NCBI RefSeq assembly: GCF_009905375.1 | Contig: NC_133657.1 | Span: 68,134,907-68,198,906 of the forward strand | Length of the DNA: 64,000 bases | From: Apium graveolens | Taxonomy: Eukaryota > Streptophyta > Magnoliopsida > Apiales > Apiaceae | Direction: 5' to 3' | Part shown: positions 36,590 through 47,077 of the stretch, one piece after another | Layout: each line of letters opens with the position of its first letter | Numbering within the stretch: position 1 is the first letter of the stretch | Notes under the pieces: generated by a model | What the model saw: only the letters and a program-made list of their open reading frames with translations | Database searches by the model: none | Told to the model about the DNA's origin: nothing | Position numbers and translations under genes: made by a program

Positions 36590-37180
36590 GGCTATAGTGT
36601 TGGCAGATACTTCCTCACAAGGGAATTTCCTTGTCGACGTGAGAGAAGAGTTCCCATACCCTTGGTGGATCTTGCATGTCGATGGGGCTGTTAATAATAA
36701 TAGAGCAGGAGCCGGGATTATTTTGGTTACCCCGGAAGGACACCATCTGATGAGTGCCATTCACTTCAAGTTTTACGTCAACAACAATGATGCTGAGTAT
36801 GAAGCACTAATTAATGGCTTGAAGATAGCTTTGGAAGTTGGGGTTATAAATTTCATCGCGTAAAGTGACTCAGAGTTAGTAGTAAACCAAGTCAATGGAG
36901 GTTTCCAGGCCCGAGGATCCCGGACAGAGTTATATATGAGATGTGTGCAGCGTCTACTGGAAAAGTTTGGAAGTGCCAAGCTGGAAGGTGTACCAAGGGA
37001 AGAAAATAGCAATGCAGGTGCCTTGGAAAAAATGGGATCGCAAATGGACAACGTTCTACTTGGACAAATTCCTTCGGGGATCCAAGAAATTTCAAGCATT
37101 CCAGAAGTAGGAGTGTTCCAGACACAGGAGATCCCACAGGAGACTTGGATGAGCCCCATCCATAACTATATTTGAACGGG
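36590..37180 (+). pseudogene. Tat-1 additional RNase H-like domain
   Basis: The reading PWWILHVDGAVNNNRAGAGI starts a second RNase H fold, followed by NNNDAEYEALINGLKIAL and, after a TAA near 36861, SDSELVVNQVNGGFQARG and VPREENSNAGAL. A second RNase H-like domain between RNase H and integrase is characteristic of Tat elements. One frameshift and one stop inactivate it. Confidence 0.8.
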
Positions 37181-37289
37181 AACTTTTCCAGAAGACAAGC
37201 TACATGCCCGATGCCTTCGCTACCAAGTTGCGAAGTATGTTGAGTATGATGGAGCACTGGATAAGAGAGGGTTTAATCAACCGCTGCTG

Positions 37290-38376
37290 CGATGTATGAT
37301 CTGGAGGAAGGAAATTATATTCTTAGGGAGGTGCACGAAGGTATTTGTGGAAATCACTCGGGGGGTGGCTCGTTGGTATTGAAAGTCCTTAGACAAGGAT
37401 ATTACTGGCCAACCATGAAAGAAGATGCCTCCAAGTTTATTAGGGCGTGTAATCGTTGCCAATGATTCGCTAATTATTCCAAAGCCCCAACAACATCTAT
37501 CACTTCGCTGGAAAGTCCTTGGCCTTTTGCTATGTGGGGAATTGATCTCATTGGAGAATTACCCAACGCCAAGGGGGGTGTGAACTATGCCATCATGGAT
37601 GTTGATTATTTTAAAAAATGGGCAGAAGCTATACCGCTGGCCACGATCACGACAAAGAAAATCAAAGACTTTGTCTTCAACTCCATAGTCTGCAGGTTCG
37701 GTATTCCATATAAACTCATCTCAGATAATGGAAAGCAGTTCGACAGTAAAGAGTTAAGAAAGCTTTGCGAAGACTTGAACATAAAGAAAGATTTCGCTGC
37801 AGTCTACCACCCACAAAGTAATGGCCAGATAGAAGCCATAAATAATATTATCAAACACACTTTGAAGGAAAAGTTGGAAGAAAAGAAGGGAGATTGGCCG
37901 GAGGAGATGCCCATGGTCCTTTGGTCTTATAACACAACTCCAAGATCAACCACAGGAGAGTACCCTTTTTTGCTAACCTATGGGTATGAGGCTATGGTTC
38001 CCGTAGAAGTAGGAGCTGGATCTCTGTGAAGGGATTTATTTTTTGAGGAAGATACAAAAGTTAATCAAAGGCTCCATATGGATTTTCTGGACGAAGCTAG
38101 GATGAATTCTCAGTTGAAGCTTGCTGCATATCAGCAAAGAATTACAAGGTATTTCAATAAGAAGGTGAAGTATGTGCCCTACAAGGTGGGAGATCTCATG
38201 TTGCGAAAGGTCATGCCGAATACTAAAATAGCTCAACATGGGGTGCTTGGAGCTAATTGGGAAGGACCATACAAGGTCAAGGCTATACTTTGGAAGGGGA
38301 CCTATCGCTTGGAAGATTTGGGAGGCCAACTTATTCCCCGGGCTTGGAATGCAGAGCACTTGCGGAAGTATTATTA
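37290..38376 (+). pseudogene. Tat-1 integrase
   Basis: The zinc-binding region is readable near 37325-37465 (EVHEGICGNH...YYWPTMKEDA...CNRCQ) with a frameshift. The core from 37532 has the catalytic residues in WGIDLIGELP (first Asp), LISDNGKQFD (second Asp) and NGQIEAINNIIK (Glu), then WSYNTTPRSTTGEYPF. A TGA at 38027-38029 breaks the frame, which resumes through YFNKKVKYVPYKVGDLMLRK and NWEGPYKVKAI to WNAEHLRKYY and the stop at 38375-38377. There is no chromodomain, as expected for Tat. Confidence 0.85.
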
Positions 38377-38377
38377 G

Positions 38378-39440
38378 TAGGGTGCGGCTTTGGCCCTCTC
38401 GTTTCTATAATTGATTCCAATGTAATAGACTAGTAGCAAATAAATTCCTCCTAGCCTAGGGGTAGTATACATGACTACGAACCTTGGAACTAGCTGAAGG
38501 ATAAAATTTTCAAATAATTTCCTCACTGAGCATAGTAGCCATGGGACTGGTGTAATTTTCACACTAGAGCGCATTATCAATAAAAGGAAAAAGTTGCTTC
38601 AAAATTGCTTTGCTTACTTTGCATATATATTGTAAGTGAAAGTTAGGGCGTGCCCCAATAGAAAAGTCCCTTAATGATAAAGGAAAATCTATTTATACTG
38701 CACAAATTATGTCCATGATATGATACGATAGTAGAATTCTATATAAGTGAAGGGACGCTCCCTCTACATCAGGAATTGTAAAATCTCCTAATTAGAAGCT
38801 AAGACCATAGGCGCACCCTATGGAAAAGTATGCCAAGGCGCGCCACGATCGACTTGTCTTGGGAAAATATGGTTTTACAAAAAGAAAAATGTATAATAAC
38901 AATGGGGCTTATTTTTAATTTAGCTTTGAAAAAATGCATCCAGATATCAAGATGTGCCTTGAAAAGAAGGCCGCTTATCAAACTTCTATATACCTATTAA
39001 ATTTTGGTTAGAATAAAATTTCTGAGTAACGCAGAGCGCGCCCTAAAAGGTAGGGGCGTCCTGGCAGATGATTAGTGCGCGCCGTAAAAAACTATTTTTT
39101 AAAATTTAAGGCATGCCTTAATCATGAAGGTGTACCATCTGTTTGGTACTTAGAAACTTTTACTGGCAAAAATCACCCATATATATACTTGTTAAAAGAA
39201 ATGAGGTGGGGTAAACCCACGTAGTTAACACAATGCAAAATAAAGAGTAGCAAATACTTAGCCTTACAACTTTGCACAATATTAAAAAAGGTTGGCTCCT
39301 CAAAGTATTAAAGGACTTAGTTCAGATGTAATTTAAACATAGCAATGAATCAGGGCGCGCCCTGAGAATCATCAGTTGGAGGGATTGACTGGCGAGGAAC
39401 TGAGGGATCAACCTCAGGCACGTCCTTGGTAGGTTCATCA
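38378..39440 (+). other. Tat-1 spacer between pol and antisense ORF
   Basis: AT-rich sequence without a supported gene. It carries the first GGCGCGCC word (38837-38844) and decayed variants (GGCGTGCCCC near 38647, GGCGCACCC near 38811, GCGCGCCC at 39036-39043), and the ten-base palindrome GGGCGCGCCC at 39353-39362. It probably contains the 3' untranslated regions of the two converging transcripts. Confidence 0.6.
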
Positions 39441-39459
39441 ATGGTTGCGCCCCCTTCCT

Positions 39460-41997
39460 CCTCTAAACCAAGCTCAACTCTTTTCTCTCAAATCTCTTTG
39501 CAAACTCTCTCTTGAATTCTGCCATTTCAGCAACAATTTCCTGACAAAACTTCTCGAAGGAGTACTCGGGATCATTCACCACGAACCCAATCCAGTAAAA
39601 GTGGAAACCCTTGGAAAAAGCATCGTCTGTTATCATCCTTCTCTCCTTCATTCAACCATTCTTCTTATGATCCTCGAGGTGCCCTATCCTAGCTTTTGCC
39701 TCAGCCAATTCTGTGTGGAGAGATTCAACATTCTTGTTGGCTATTTCAAGCTGAGAAGTTGAGTTTTACACCTCACCCTTGAGGAAGGAGATTTCAGAAT
39801 CCTTGGCTTTGATGTCTTTAGCATGGAGGAAGTCTTTATTCTTCAGAGTATTCTGCAAAATGTTGTTTTCATCCTGCAGCCTTTCATGGCACGCCCTCTC
39901 CTCTAAAAGCTTATCCACCACTTGATTGGAATGGATGAATAGTTGGCAAGAAGCCTTAATGGAAGCCCTTGTGGCATCCTCTAGGCTCATGGCTTGCCAT
40001 TGCTCCACCTCTTCATATGTGACATGGAGGGAACCCAATGGGTCAAGGCAGTTTAGAGCAGCAAAGGATCCTGAAGGCGCGCCATCTATCCTTGGCTTTT
40101 TGGACGCGCCTTGTTTTTCAGTTAGGTTAATGATTGGCCTTTTTAGGACAAGAGCAGATTGATGAACATGGGCTGGAATAGGTGTGGATGTTTGGGCCGT
40201 GGAAGCATCTTTCTTTGATTTGGGCTTGGGTTTGTCGCTAGGACATGCCCCGAGCGACTTAGGAATCCTGGGAGGAGCCATTTCTGCATAAGACATGATA
40301 AATATTAGTGAACATAGCAACAAGGCGCGCCTAGACTTTGGGGCACGCCAAAACGGTATCGAAACTGCTAATAAAGGCTCAGAACATATAATATACAGAG
40401 AAGCAGCAAGTGAAGATAAAGGTAGGTACGAAATATATAGTACAAATGCGCAATCTATGATTAAAGAAAATAAGGTAACAACAAAAACAATAAGGTGCCC
40501 TGACAAAGGGTGCACCCTTATCAAGAAATATGAAAGCAATGAAATATGATGTGCAATGTTGAAACTAGCTAGGAGTTTTACAAACAGCAGAATTTTCTTA
40601 TGAAGATGCACCCACAATGGAAGGCGCGACATTAAGACCTAAAATAATTAAACCTATAAGAATCTCTCCTTGGAGGGAGCTGTCTTCCAATTCCTCCACT
40701 TCTTCTTCAATTTCTTCATCGCTATCAATGACATGAGAGACGGGGTTACCTTTTCTAAATTTTATAAATTTAAGCTTTATTCCCACTTGATCAGAAAGGA
40801 TTTCGACTCGCATTAGATTGATCTTGGTAACCAATGTTTTTAAATTCCATCTCTCAGTAGCCACTCTGAGAAGAGCTTCTGCCCGCCTTTTAGGCGCACC
40901 CTTAAGCTCTTTCAACACTGGTTTGTCTAAGAAAAAAAGCGAAGTTATAAGAGACAAAGAATAATTACAAGTAAGCTGGGAAAGGAAAATGAAAGAGGCA
41001 CGCCCTTACTTGGAGATGTGTTGAATCTATTCCTTATCCTGGGAACATCATACAATTAGAAAATTTTTTCATTCCAGCCCTTCTCATGGTTGAGTTTTCC
41101 AGAAGAGAAGCCTTTTTTATTATGATGTTTATCCACGACCAAATAGTAATATCCATGGTTAGACTTCCTTAGGCTGAAGAAATGACTTACTTCAACCATT
41201 GTGGGTTGAGGAAAACCTATGTCTGTGTACAAGATGAATAAAGCGCGGATAAATTTGTAGCTGTTGGGGGAGAGTTGGAGTGGAGCTATATCATAAAGTT
41301 TAATCACCACTCTAAGGAAAGGGTGCAAGGGCGCGCCCACACCCAATGAAACCAGCTTAGGGCTAGTTACCATTCTAGGGATACTGAGATTTCTCCCATA
41401 GTTAAAAATGTGGGGCCACATCATGCTAAGAGGGCACGCCCAGATACCTTCCATATCGTAGTACTCCATAAGCCACCCTAGTTGCTCATCAGAACAAGCT
41501 GAGGGAAGACCAACACAGAATAGTTTTCTATGCTCTTTCCTAAAACGTTTCTTCACGGCTTCATTGCAGAGCTCGAAGTCATTCCAATCGATGTCTAGCT
41601 CACTATCCGAAACTTCCAAATATTGGAAGGGGATGGGAGAAGGTTCGGGAGAAGTAGAAAACTGAAGGGTGTCTTCATCAAAAAAATTCATCTCATCACA
41701 AAGGGGCAATGAGTTCTCTTCAGAGACGCCCTCAGGGTTAGGGGAAGGGGGCGCTCCCTATGACAGTTATGGGGAAAGGCTTGGAGAAATAGCCCTATAA
41801 GAAACTTTTGATGGGCCTGCATCAACATTGACCCCTGCCTCAGTGTTTCTATACCTATCTACATTTAGTTCCTCGAGCCAATCATCTAGATCTGTGTCCA
41901 TAGGAGCTGGTGACCTTTCCTTGCGAACTAATTTTTGTTTTCCTTTTCTTTGAGCCAAAGGGAGAGTACCTAAAGAGTCGTTTGGTGATTCTGCCAT
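39460..41997 (-). pseudogene. Tat-1 antisense ORF (gypsy-type transposon domain)
   Basis: Read on the minus strand it starts MAESPNDSLGTLPLAQRKGK at 41997, crosses two in-frame stops near 41757-41769 and reaches the domain seen in the Pfam putative gypsy-type transposon family (PF04195, by recollection): PSACSDEQLGWLMEYYDMEG, GVGAPLHPFLRVVIKLYDIA, LQLSPNSYKFIRALFILY, FFSLRKSNHGYYYLV. After likely introns come a middle part (40957-40598, acidic EEIEEEVEELED) and a C-terminal part (about 40296-39766: MAPPRIPKS, then KKPRIDGAPSGS and a coiled-coil). Frames differ between parts, which fits introns and decay. Antisense ORFs in this position are known from Tat elements; their role is unknown. Confidence 0.7.
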
Positions 41998-43060
41998 GAA
42001 ATTACTTTCTTTGGATTCTTTAACAAGGTACGCCTCTTGTCTTAAAATTTCAGGAGTCCTATGAGCGTCTGGATGGTTTGGGATGAAAGAGATAGGAGGG
42101 GGATAATAGATTCCTAGCTTGGTGAAAAAGTCCTTAAATGGATGAAAGGGGGAGGATGCGCCCTAGTCTTCTAGCTGTCAAGAAAAGCAAAAAACATTGA
42201 GGGCGCGTCTAGTTCAGAAAGAAAAAGAAGAGAATAGGAATGGTAAATAACAAAAGGGCATTTATTGAGAGGCTAGCATGCCCCATTCAGAAGTTATATA
42301 TGTTGTTGATTTGGGTTAAAAATCATCTATCATAATTATCTTTAAAGGCGCGCCCTGCGCTAGGATGGCGCGCCCAATGAATTTTTTGCCTATTATAACA
42401 TAATAAGAAAGTTATTTAAAAGAAAAAAAGGGAAAGGCACGTCGTAACAAGGGTAGGACCCATGTTTTCTGTTACAAAGATTAAATGATGCAGTAAAGTG
42501 AGATTAAGGGATAAGGCGCGCTCTAACTTTGATATGGGAATGTATGTCTAAAGCTTGAAATCTAAGTACACTATTGATAAGATAAAAGAGAGGCGTGCCC
42601 TAAGCTATTGGCGCGCCCCTAGATAAATTTTGCAATATACGCGCTATAAACTTAAATTGGGCATAAAAGAATAACGGTTGGAATTCTCAAAAATATAAGA
42701 TTGAAATTCAAAATCCCTCATGTATATACAGATTCATATATATACAGATTCATATATATATATATATATATATATAATATACAGATATATACACACAGAT
42801 ACATACATATTAAGGATGTTTAAAATCAAGAATATGAACAGATTCTATGGCATGCACTACAATCTACTCAATAAAATTCGAGAAGAAAGGGAGTTTTGTG
42901 TACCTTTTCAGTTAATGAAGAAATTGACCAGAAAAAGGCTTGAAAATAGTTCAAAAATGACTGATTCTGGGAGGAATGAAGCTCTTGATTTCCGACAGGA
43001 TAATTTTCTTTTTAGAAGGAGAAGAGAAGAGTAAAGTAAAAAGTAAAAAGTAATTGCTTG
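41998..43060 (-). other. 5' region of the Tat-1 antisense transcript
   Basis: No supported coding sequence. It holds GGCGCGCC words, an (AT)n run at about 42751-42777 and, next to the TATA box at 43061-43069, a stretch that is pyrimidine-rich on the minus strand (about 42990-43055). It probably forms a long, perhaps intron-containing, 5' untranslated region of the antisense ORF. Confidence 0.45.
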
Positions 43061-43069
43061 TATTTATAG
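43061..43069 (-). promoter_or_regulatory. TATA box, candidate promoter of Tat-1 antisense ORF
   Basis: The minus strand reads CTATAAATA, followed by a pyrimidine-rich leader. It lies about 300 bp inside the 3' LTR and outside it. Tat-2 has a TATA box in the equivalent place (48032-48040) ahead of its antisense gene. Confidence 0.55.
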
Positions 43070-43350
43070 GTAAAAATGACAGTTGTCAGTCCCATCAATC
43101 ATGTCCATCAAGTCTATCACGATTCCCGAAATAAAAGGAACCGTTTTAAAACTGTTCAAATTACAAGGACGCGTTTTCATGAAGGCGCGCCTTGTAAAAA
43201 AGTAATTTGAAATTCTAAATAGAAAAAGATTGGAACTTGAAAAGACACGCCCTGTTAAAGGCGCGCCCAGTAAAAAAGTATTGATAAATAAGTTTATACA
43301 AATTTTGATAAAGATAAATAAAAATTCCAATCCGATTTCCAATGACATAT

Positions 43351-43363
43351 GGAATTTGGGGGG
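43351..43363 (+). other. polypurine tract of Tat-1
   Basis: GGAATTTGGGGGG lies just ahead of the LTR start TGTTATGCC at 43368. It defines the 3' LTR boundary and the plus orientation. Confidence 0.7.
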
Positions 43364-43367
43364 TAGC

Positions 43368-44594
43368 TGTTATGCCTGAAATTTGGTATAAACCCTACTT
43401 CGGGTCAAAGTCAGATAATGTGGTTGAAATATAGATATGTACCCCTGAAATTGAGGAATTAACAAAGCCAGTTTCCTTAAATATTAAAGTCTGAAGGTGC
43501 GCCTTGTATTTAGACGGGAAGGCACGCCCTGGATCTGTATGGTTGGCTTGGTAACCATTTATTTGGAAGATCTAGCTGATCCTTTTGTCAGAAGAAAAGG
43601 CACCCTCATAAGGGGAGGCGCACCCTTGGTATGAAGAGGGAGTTTATTGGGTCCTTTGAGGAATTATAGGGTGCGCCCTATAGAAAGAAGTATATTAATG
43701 AAGAATTAGCTTCTACTTGACACAAAATGCAACTTTGACATGCTACTTGGACGGACACTTTGGATGATTCAAGAAAGAAAGAGATTATTATTACTAACAT
43801 ATTTGCTGCAGGTACCCTATTGAAGAACTCCTTCCTGTAATGCAACCACAGGAAGGCGGTTCCGTGATCAGAGACCTCCAGGGGTATGCCTGGACGAAAG
43901 GCCTCCTCTTGTAGTCAATGAGTGTCTTCATTGGGGATGTGGGGTAAATTCTGGTGTGTGCTTTTGGAGCTCTGTCTCTGTAGTCAATGGATGTCCTTGT
44001 TGGGAGACTTCGAAGTATCCTGCACTTTGCACCCAAAAGTTTGGGATCACTTGTCCTGTAATCTGGTAGGGGCTCCTTATCGGGGGACAAGGATGCGTCC
44101 AATATTTGGGGTGAACCACGGCTATACCCGCATCCCTGGATTAGAGAAACAGCCGGTAGCGGAGGGTTATCCTTGGCCAGGGAGATGCCTTATCCGTGAA
44201 GTCTCGAAGCCATGGACGAGCCTTGGGTCTTTGTGGTTGGGCCTTATCGGCGGACATTTCTAAAGCTAGTAGAAGACGGTTTCTAGTAGGTTTTCAACTG
44301 GGCCTCGGGATAAGAGATCTAAGCCCATTAGGTTTCTTGTTCCCCAAGAACTACGTTGGCTTGATTCCCTATAAATAGGGTTACGTAGGAAAATTATAAG
44401 GGGTCAGAAGCGAGAGCGTAAAGGAGCCACCACTAACCCTAAGCAATCTCAGCCACCAATAATCACCACCACCAAACACTGTTCATACTTTTCGACGATT
44501 ACTGTTCACGTTTTCCGATGAAGAACCACTATCACAGATCTTGTTTCCGGCTACGAACCTCAAATTTTGTTGCTCCCAAATTCCTCCGTCAACA
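43368..44594 (+). repeat. Tat-1 3' LTR, ~1.23 kb
   Basis: The start TGTTATGCC follows the polypurine tract. The end is placed at ...CCGTCAACA (44594), a common form for Tat LTRs; the 5' LTR is outside the window, so the end is inferred. It has a TATA box at 44369-44378. At 43900-44100 three degenerate repeats of about 60-80 bp carry TGTAGTCAATG/TGTAATCTGG and GGGGACAAGGA-type words. Short frames here are not treated as genes. Confidence 0.7.
44369..44378 (+). promoter_or_regulatory. TATA box of Tat-1 LTR
   Basis: CTATAAATAG, followed about 30 bp later by a leader-like sequence rich in ACC and CAAT. It lies near the right end of the LTR, as expected for a long U3. Confidence 0.7.
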
Positions 44595-45256
44595 ACTAAC
44601 ACAAGTGAACTTTAACTAGTCCTCATAAAAATGGAATATTATTTACAAAGTTCCGTCTGATTCTAGTACAGAGAGTCATTTGATTCTTGTAAACTAATAA
44701 ATTGCCATTCTATCAAACAAGAAACCGAACAAGGTATTAGGTGTACCATATACAAGTCTTCTGGTAGATTTATGTACACATAAGAACATTCAAAAATTGA
44801 ACAACAATGTACATACATATAAAAATAAAAACACCCACCAACACATACATATATATATTAATAAATCAGTGTATTACTAAAAACAAACCAGAGAATATTA
44901 TATATGCCAATACCGAGAAGATAGCTCCAGATCTGTTAAAAAGGACAAACAAAATTAGGCAAAATAAAATAAAATTCACCAAATTATGAAGAAAGAAAAC
45001 TCAAACAAAACCAAACAAACCAAGTTGGGTCAAGATATTAGGGTCTCTCGTAGCTGGAGTTTAATTATTTAAAGGTATTCTTTAATTTGAGGTTTAATTG
45101 TAACCCTAATTACTTACAGTGTGAGATGGTAAGATAATTGGGTTTCAATTATGAGGAGAGAGAGAGAGAGAGAAGAGTGAACGAGAGAGAGATCGAAAAG
45201 AGAGACGAGAGTGAGTGTGAGTTGAGAGAGATGGGAATGAGGGTGAGAGTGAGCCT

Positions 45257-45324
<68 letters not shown>

Positions 45325-45674
45325 TGTGAAAAGGGGATAGATTTTGGGGCTACGGGGAGGGGGTGGGATTTTTTGTTTTTAAGGGGGAAAGTATATGCGT
45401 GTTTTTTTAATTTTTTAAAATTGATCTTTGACAGCGGTTGTAATTGTAACCTGATGTCTAAGAAAATTCGACATCGGTTATGTCATAAACCGTTGTCTAA
45501 TTCATATTTCTCAATTTTAAAAATAGTTATAAACAACGTCTATTTTCTCGACCGATGTCTAATATAAGCAGTAACATCGTTTTAAAAATAACTGATGTCT
45601 AAAGAGCTTTAACGTCGGTCGTCTGAGCAACCGATGTCTAAGGACCGATGTTCATTGACATAATTCTAGTAGTG
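44595..45674. mobile_element. CACTA-1: right-end fragment of a CACTA transposon
   Basis: The right terminus ...TTCTAGTAGTG ends at 45674, the inverted form of CACTACTAG. The 240 bp before it carry the subterminal words ACATCGGTT/AACCGATGT in both orientations (about 45440-45660). Further left are AT-rich sequence, a stretch of GA repeats (45150-45321) and no open gene. The left end is not in the window; Tat-1 probably inserted in this transposon and the rest lies beyond the nest. Confidence 0.75.
45259..45321. repeat. (GA)n microsatellite
   Basis: About 30 uninterrupted GA units within a wider GA-rich stretch (from about 45150) that resembles a plant 5' untranslated region. It lies inside CACTA-1. 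Confidence 0.95.
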
Positions 45675-45969
45675 AATATTTTTAGTGGGATCAATAGTTT
45701 TTATTATTCTATTTACTCTTAAATATTTTTATTGGGATCAATAGTCTTTATTATTCCATGAGGGTGCAAATCCAACTAACTATATGGAGTTTAATATTAT
45801 TTTTTATCTAAGATTGGATTGATAGTATAATTTTGTTTAGTCCGACCGGACTGAATATTATATATAATTTTATTTAAACTAAGACTATTAGATATATTAT
45901 AGTTTTATTTGTATTTATATAATTCTATTATGAATGCTAATCTATTTATTAAAGTTTTTTATTTTAAAT
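45675..45969. repeat. AT-rich flank, unit of a diverged tandem repeat
   Basis: No gene. The first 90 bp hold a duplicated word (TTTTTAGTGGGATCAATAG, then TTTTTATTGGGATCAATAG). From about 45767 (CAAATCCAACTAAC) the sequence aligns, across the Tat-2 insertion, with a second copy starting near 56824 (CAAATCTAACTAAC), so it is one unit of a diverged tandem duplication. Confidence 0.55.
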
Positions 45970-45974
45970 ATTAC
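45970..45974. repeat. target-site duplication, left, Tat-2
   Basis: ATTAC directly before the LTR start TGTTATGG; the same five bases follow the other LTR at 56668-56672. Confidence 0.95.
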
Positions 45975-46520
45975 TGTTATGGATAAAAAGCTAAGGTTAC
46001 TACTTGCTGTATTTAATACTAAGATTCGGGAGCTCAAGGCCTTTAATGGCTGCTCTCGTACTTCGTAGCTTAATTCTGCCTTTACGAGATGCCTACGTAT
46101 CTCTGTAAATTAGAGAATCAAGCCAAAAAACGTAGTTCTGATTTGTGGGGTGAGACCCCTTATATAGATGTTGGTGGTCCTTGAATTGGACTTGGTATAG
46201 GAGACTTGGTGGGCAAGTCTCATAATTAGAATGGACTTTGGAGTCCTAGATAGTAGGAAACTGATTCCTTATCCTTTTAGGTCCCCTTGAGGCTTATCTA
46301 TAAGGATTTATATCCTTATCAGGACTCTTCTCAACAGCTGATTTTTCCCTTATTAATTAATTACGAAATTAATTAATAATCAGGGCTTTTGGGCCATTTT
46401 TATTCGACCAGACCTGATCTGATCCATCAGGCTTAACCTTTCTGGTCTGAATATCATACATCTTCATATTGGGCCTAGCAGCCCATTAATTATAAAATCA
46501 GGACTTATTTATCCCTATCA
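45975..46520 (-). repeat. Tat-2 3' LTR (left), 546 bp
   Basis: It runs from TGTTATGGATAAAAAGC to TTATTTATCCCTATCA on the plus strand. The TATA box on the minus strand (TATATAAGG) is at 46158-46166. It is related to the older LTR at 57528-58033. Confidence 0.97.
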
Positions 46521-46536
46521 TTTGCCCCCCCAACTT
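46521..46536 (-). other. polypurine tract of Tat-2
   Basis: On the plus strand TTTGCCCCCCCAACTT; on the element strand a purine run AAGTTGGGGGGGCAAA directly against the LTR. A similar tract follows the older LTR at 58034. Confidence 0.8.
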
Positions 46537-46649
46537 TTGGGAAACATTGATTAGGTTTCGCAGAAGTTAAATCTATTCGTTCCCTTACAGGGTTTCGTTT
46601 TTGCGTAAAGTGTGGAGCGACCTACACATTTACAACGAATCTTCCTTTT

Positions 46650-46950
46650 ATTCAGAAATTATCTTAATTTCCAGGAATTTTTCCCTAATTTTCTGGAATT
46701 TTCCCTAATTTTCTGGGATTTTTCCCTAATTTCTGGGATTTATCCTAATCTTCTGGATTTTTCCCTAATTTTCTGGATTTTTCCCTTAATTTCTGGGATT
46801 TATCCTAATTTTTCTGGATTTTTCCCTTAATTTCTGGGATTTATCCTAATTTTCTGGATTTTTCCCTTAATTTCTGGGATTTATCCTAATTTTTCTGGAT
46901 TTTTCCCTTAATTTCTGGGATTTATCCTAATTTTCTGGATTTATTCCTTA
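46650..46950. repeat. tandem repeat, ~41 bp unit, in Tat-2 3' region
   Basis: Four to five units of 40-42 bp, each composed of TTCTGGATTTTTCCCTTAAT followed by TTCTGGGATTTATCCTAAT, from about 46771 to 46940, preceded by more irregular ~20 bp units (TTCCCTAATTTTCTGG) from 46660. The 41 bp unit looks like a dimer of the ~20 bp unit. The plus-strand open frame through it is an effect of the repeat and not a gene. Confidence 0.9.
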
Positions 46951-47077
46951 TTTATGAAAATATTAATATTTTTCAGAAATTATTTAAGGAATTTCCTTAT
47001 TTTTTTTTATTTTTTTTTTGTGATTTTCCAGGATTTTTCTTCCTTTTCTTTTTTTTTTCTTTTTTCTATATAATTTT

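Larger units (their letters stand above)
38837..43267. repeat. dispersed GGCGCGCC words in the 3' part of Tat-1
   Basis: Ten exact GGCGCGCC octamers occur at 38837, 39354, 40076, 40324, 41330, 42347, 42367, 42610, 43184 and 43260, with irregular spacing, in coding, intronic and untranslated parts of the antisense ORF. Between them are many one- or two-base variants (GGCACGCC, GGCGTGCC, GGTGCGCC, GGCGCACC), mostly explained by CpG to TpG or CpA change. Further variants continue in the LTR (43495-43680). The surroundings are AT-rich. Confidence 0.85.
18203..44594 (+). mobile_element. Tat-1: old Tat-lineage Ty3/gypsy, interrupted
   Basis: A plus-strand element with gag at 18203-19541, then a 14.67 kb Tekay-B insertion, then protease, RT, RNase H, a second RNase H-like domain and integrase at 34219-38376, an antisense ORF at 39460-41997, a polypurine tract near 43351-43363 and a 3' LTR to about 44594. 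The additional RNase H before integrase and the antisense ORF between pol and 3' LTR are typical of the Tat lineage. Its 5' LTR and start lie left of the window behind the outer LTR insertion. All ORFs are broken. Confidence 0.85.

Noticed and set aside
43794..44378. Open frames of 60-113 codons on both strands in the Tat-1 LTR
   Set aside because: They overlap on opposite strands, show no domain and lie in a repeated GC-richer part of the LTR.
45975..46520. Possibility that the two 546 bp LTRs are an assembly duplication
   Set aside because: Perfect 5 bp ATTAC duplications, PBS, polypurine tract and an intact internal region between them fit a normal insertion.
46612..46830. 72-codon frame with repeated Ile-Tyr-Pro-Asn-type peptides
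   Set aside because: It is a by-product of the tandem repeat in the Tat-2 3' region; no start context or homology.
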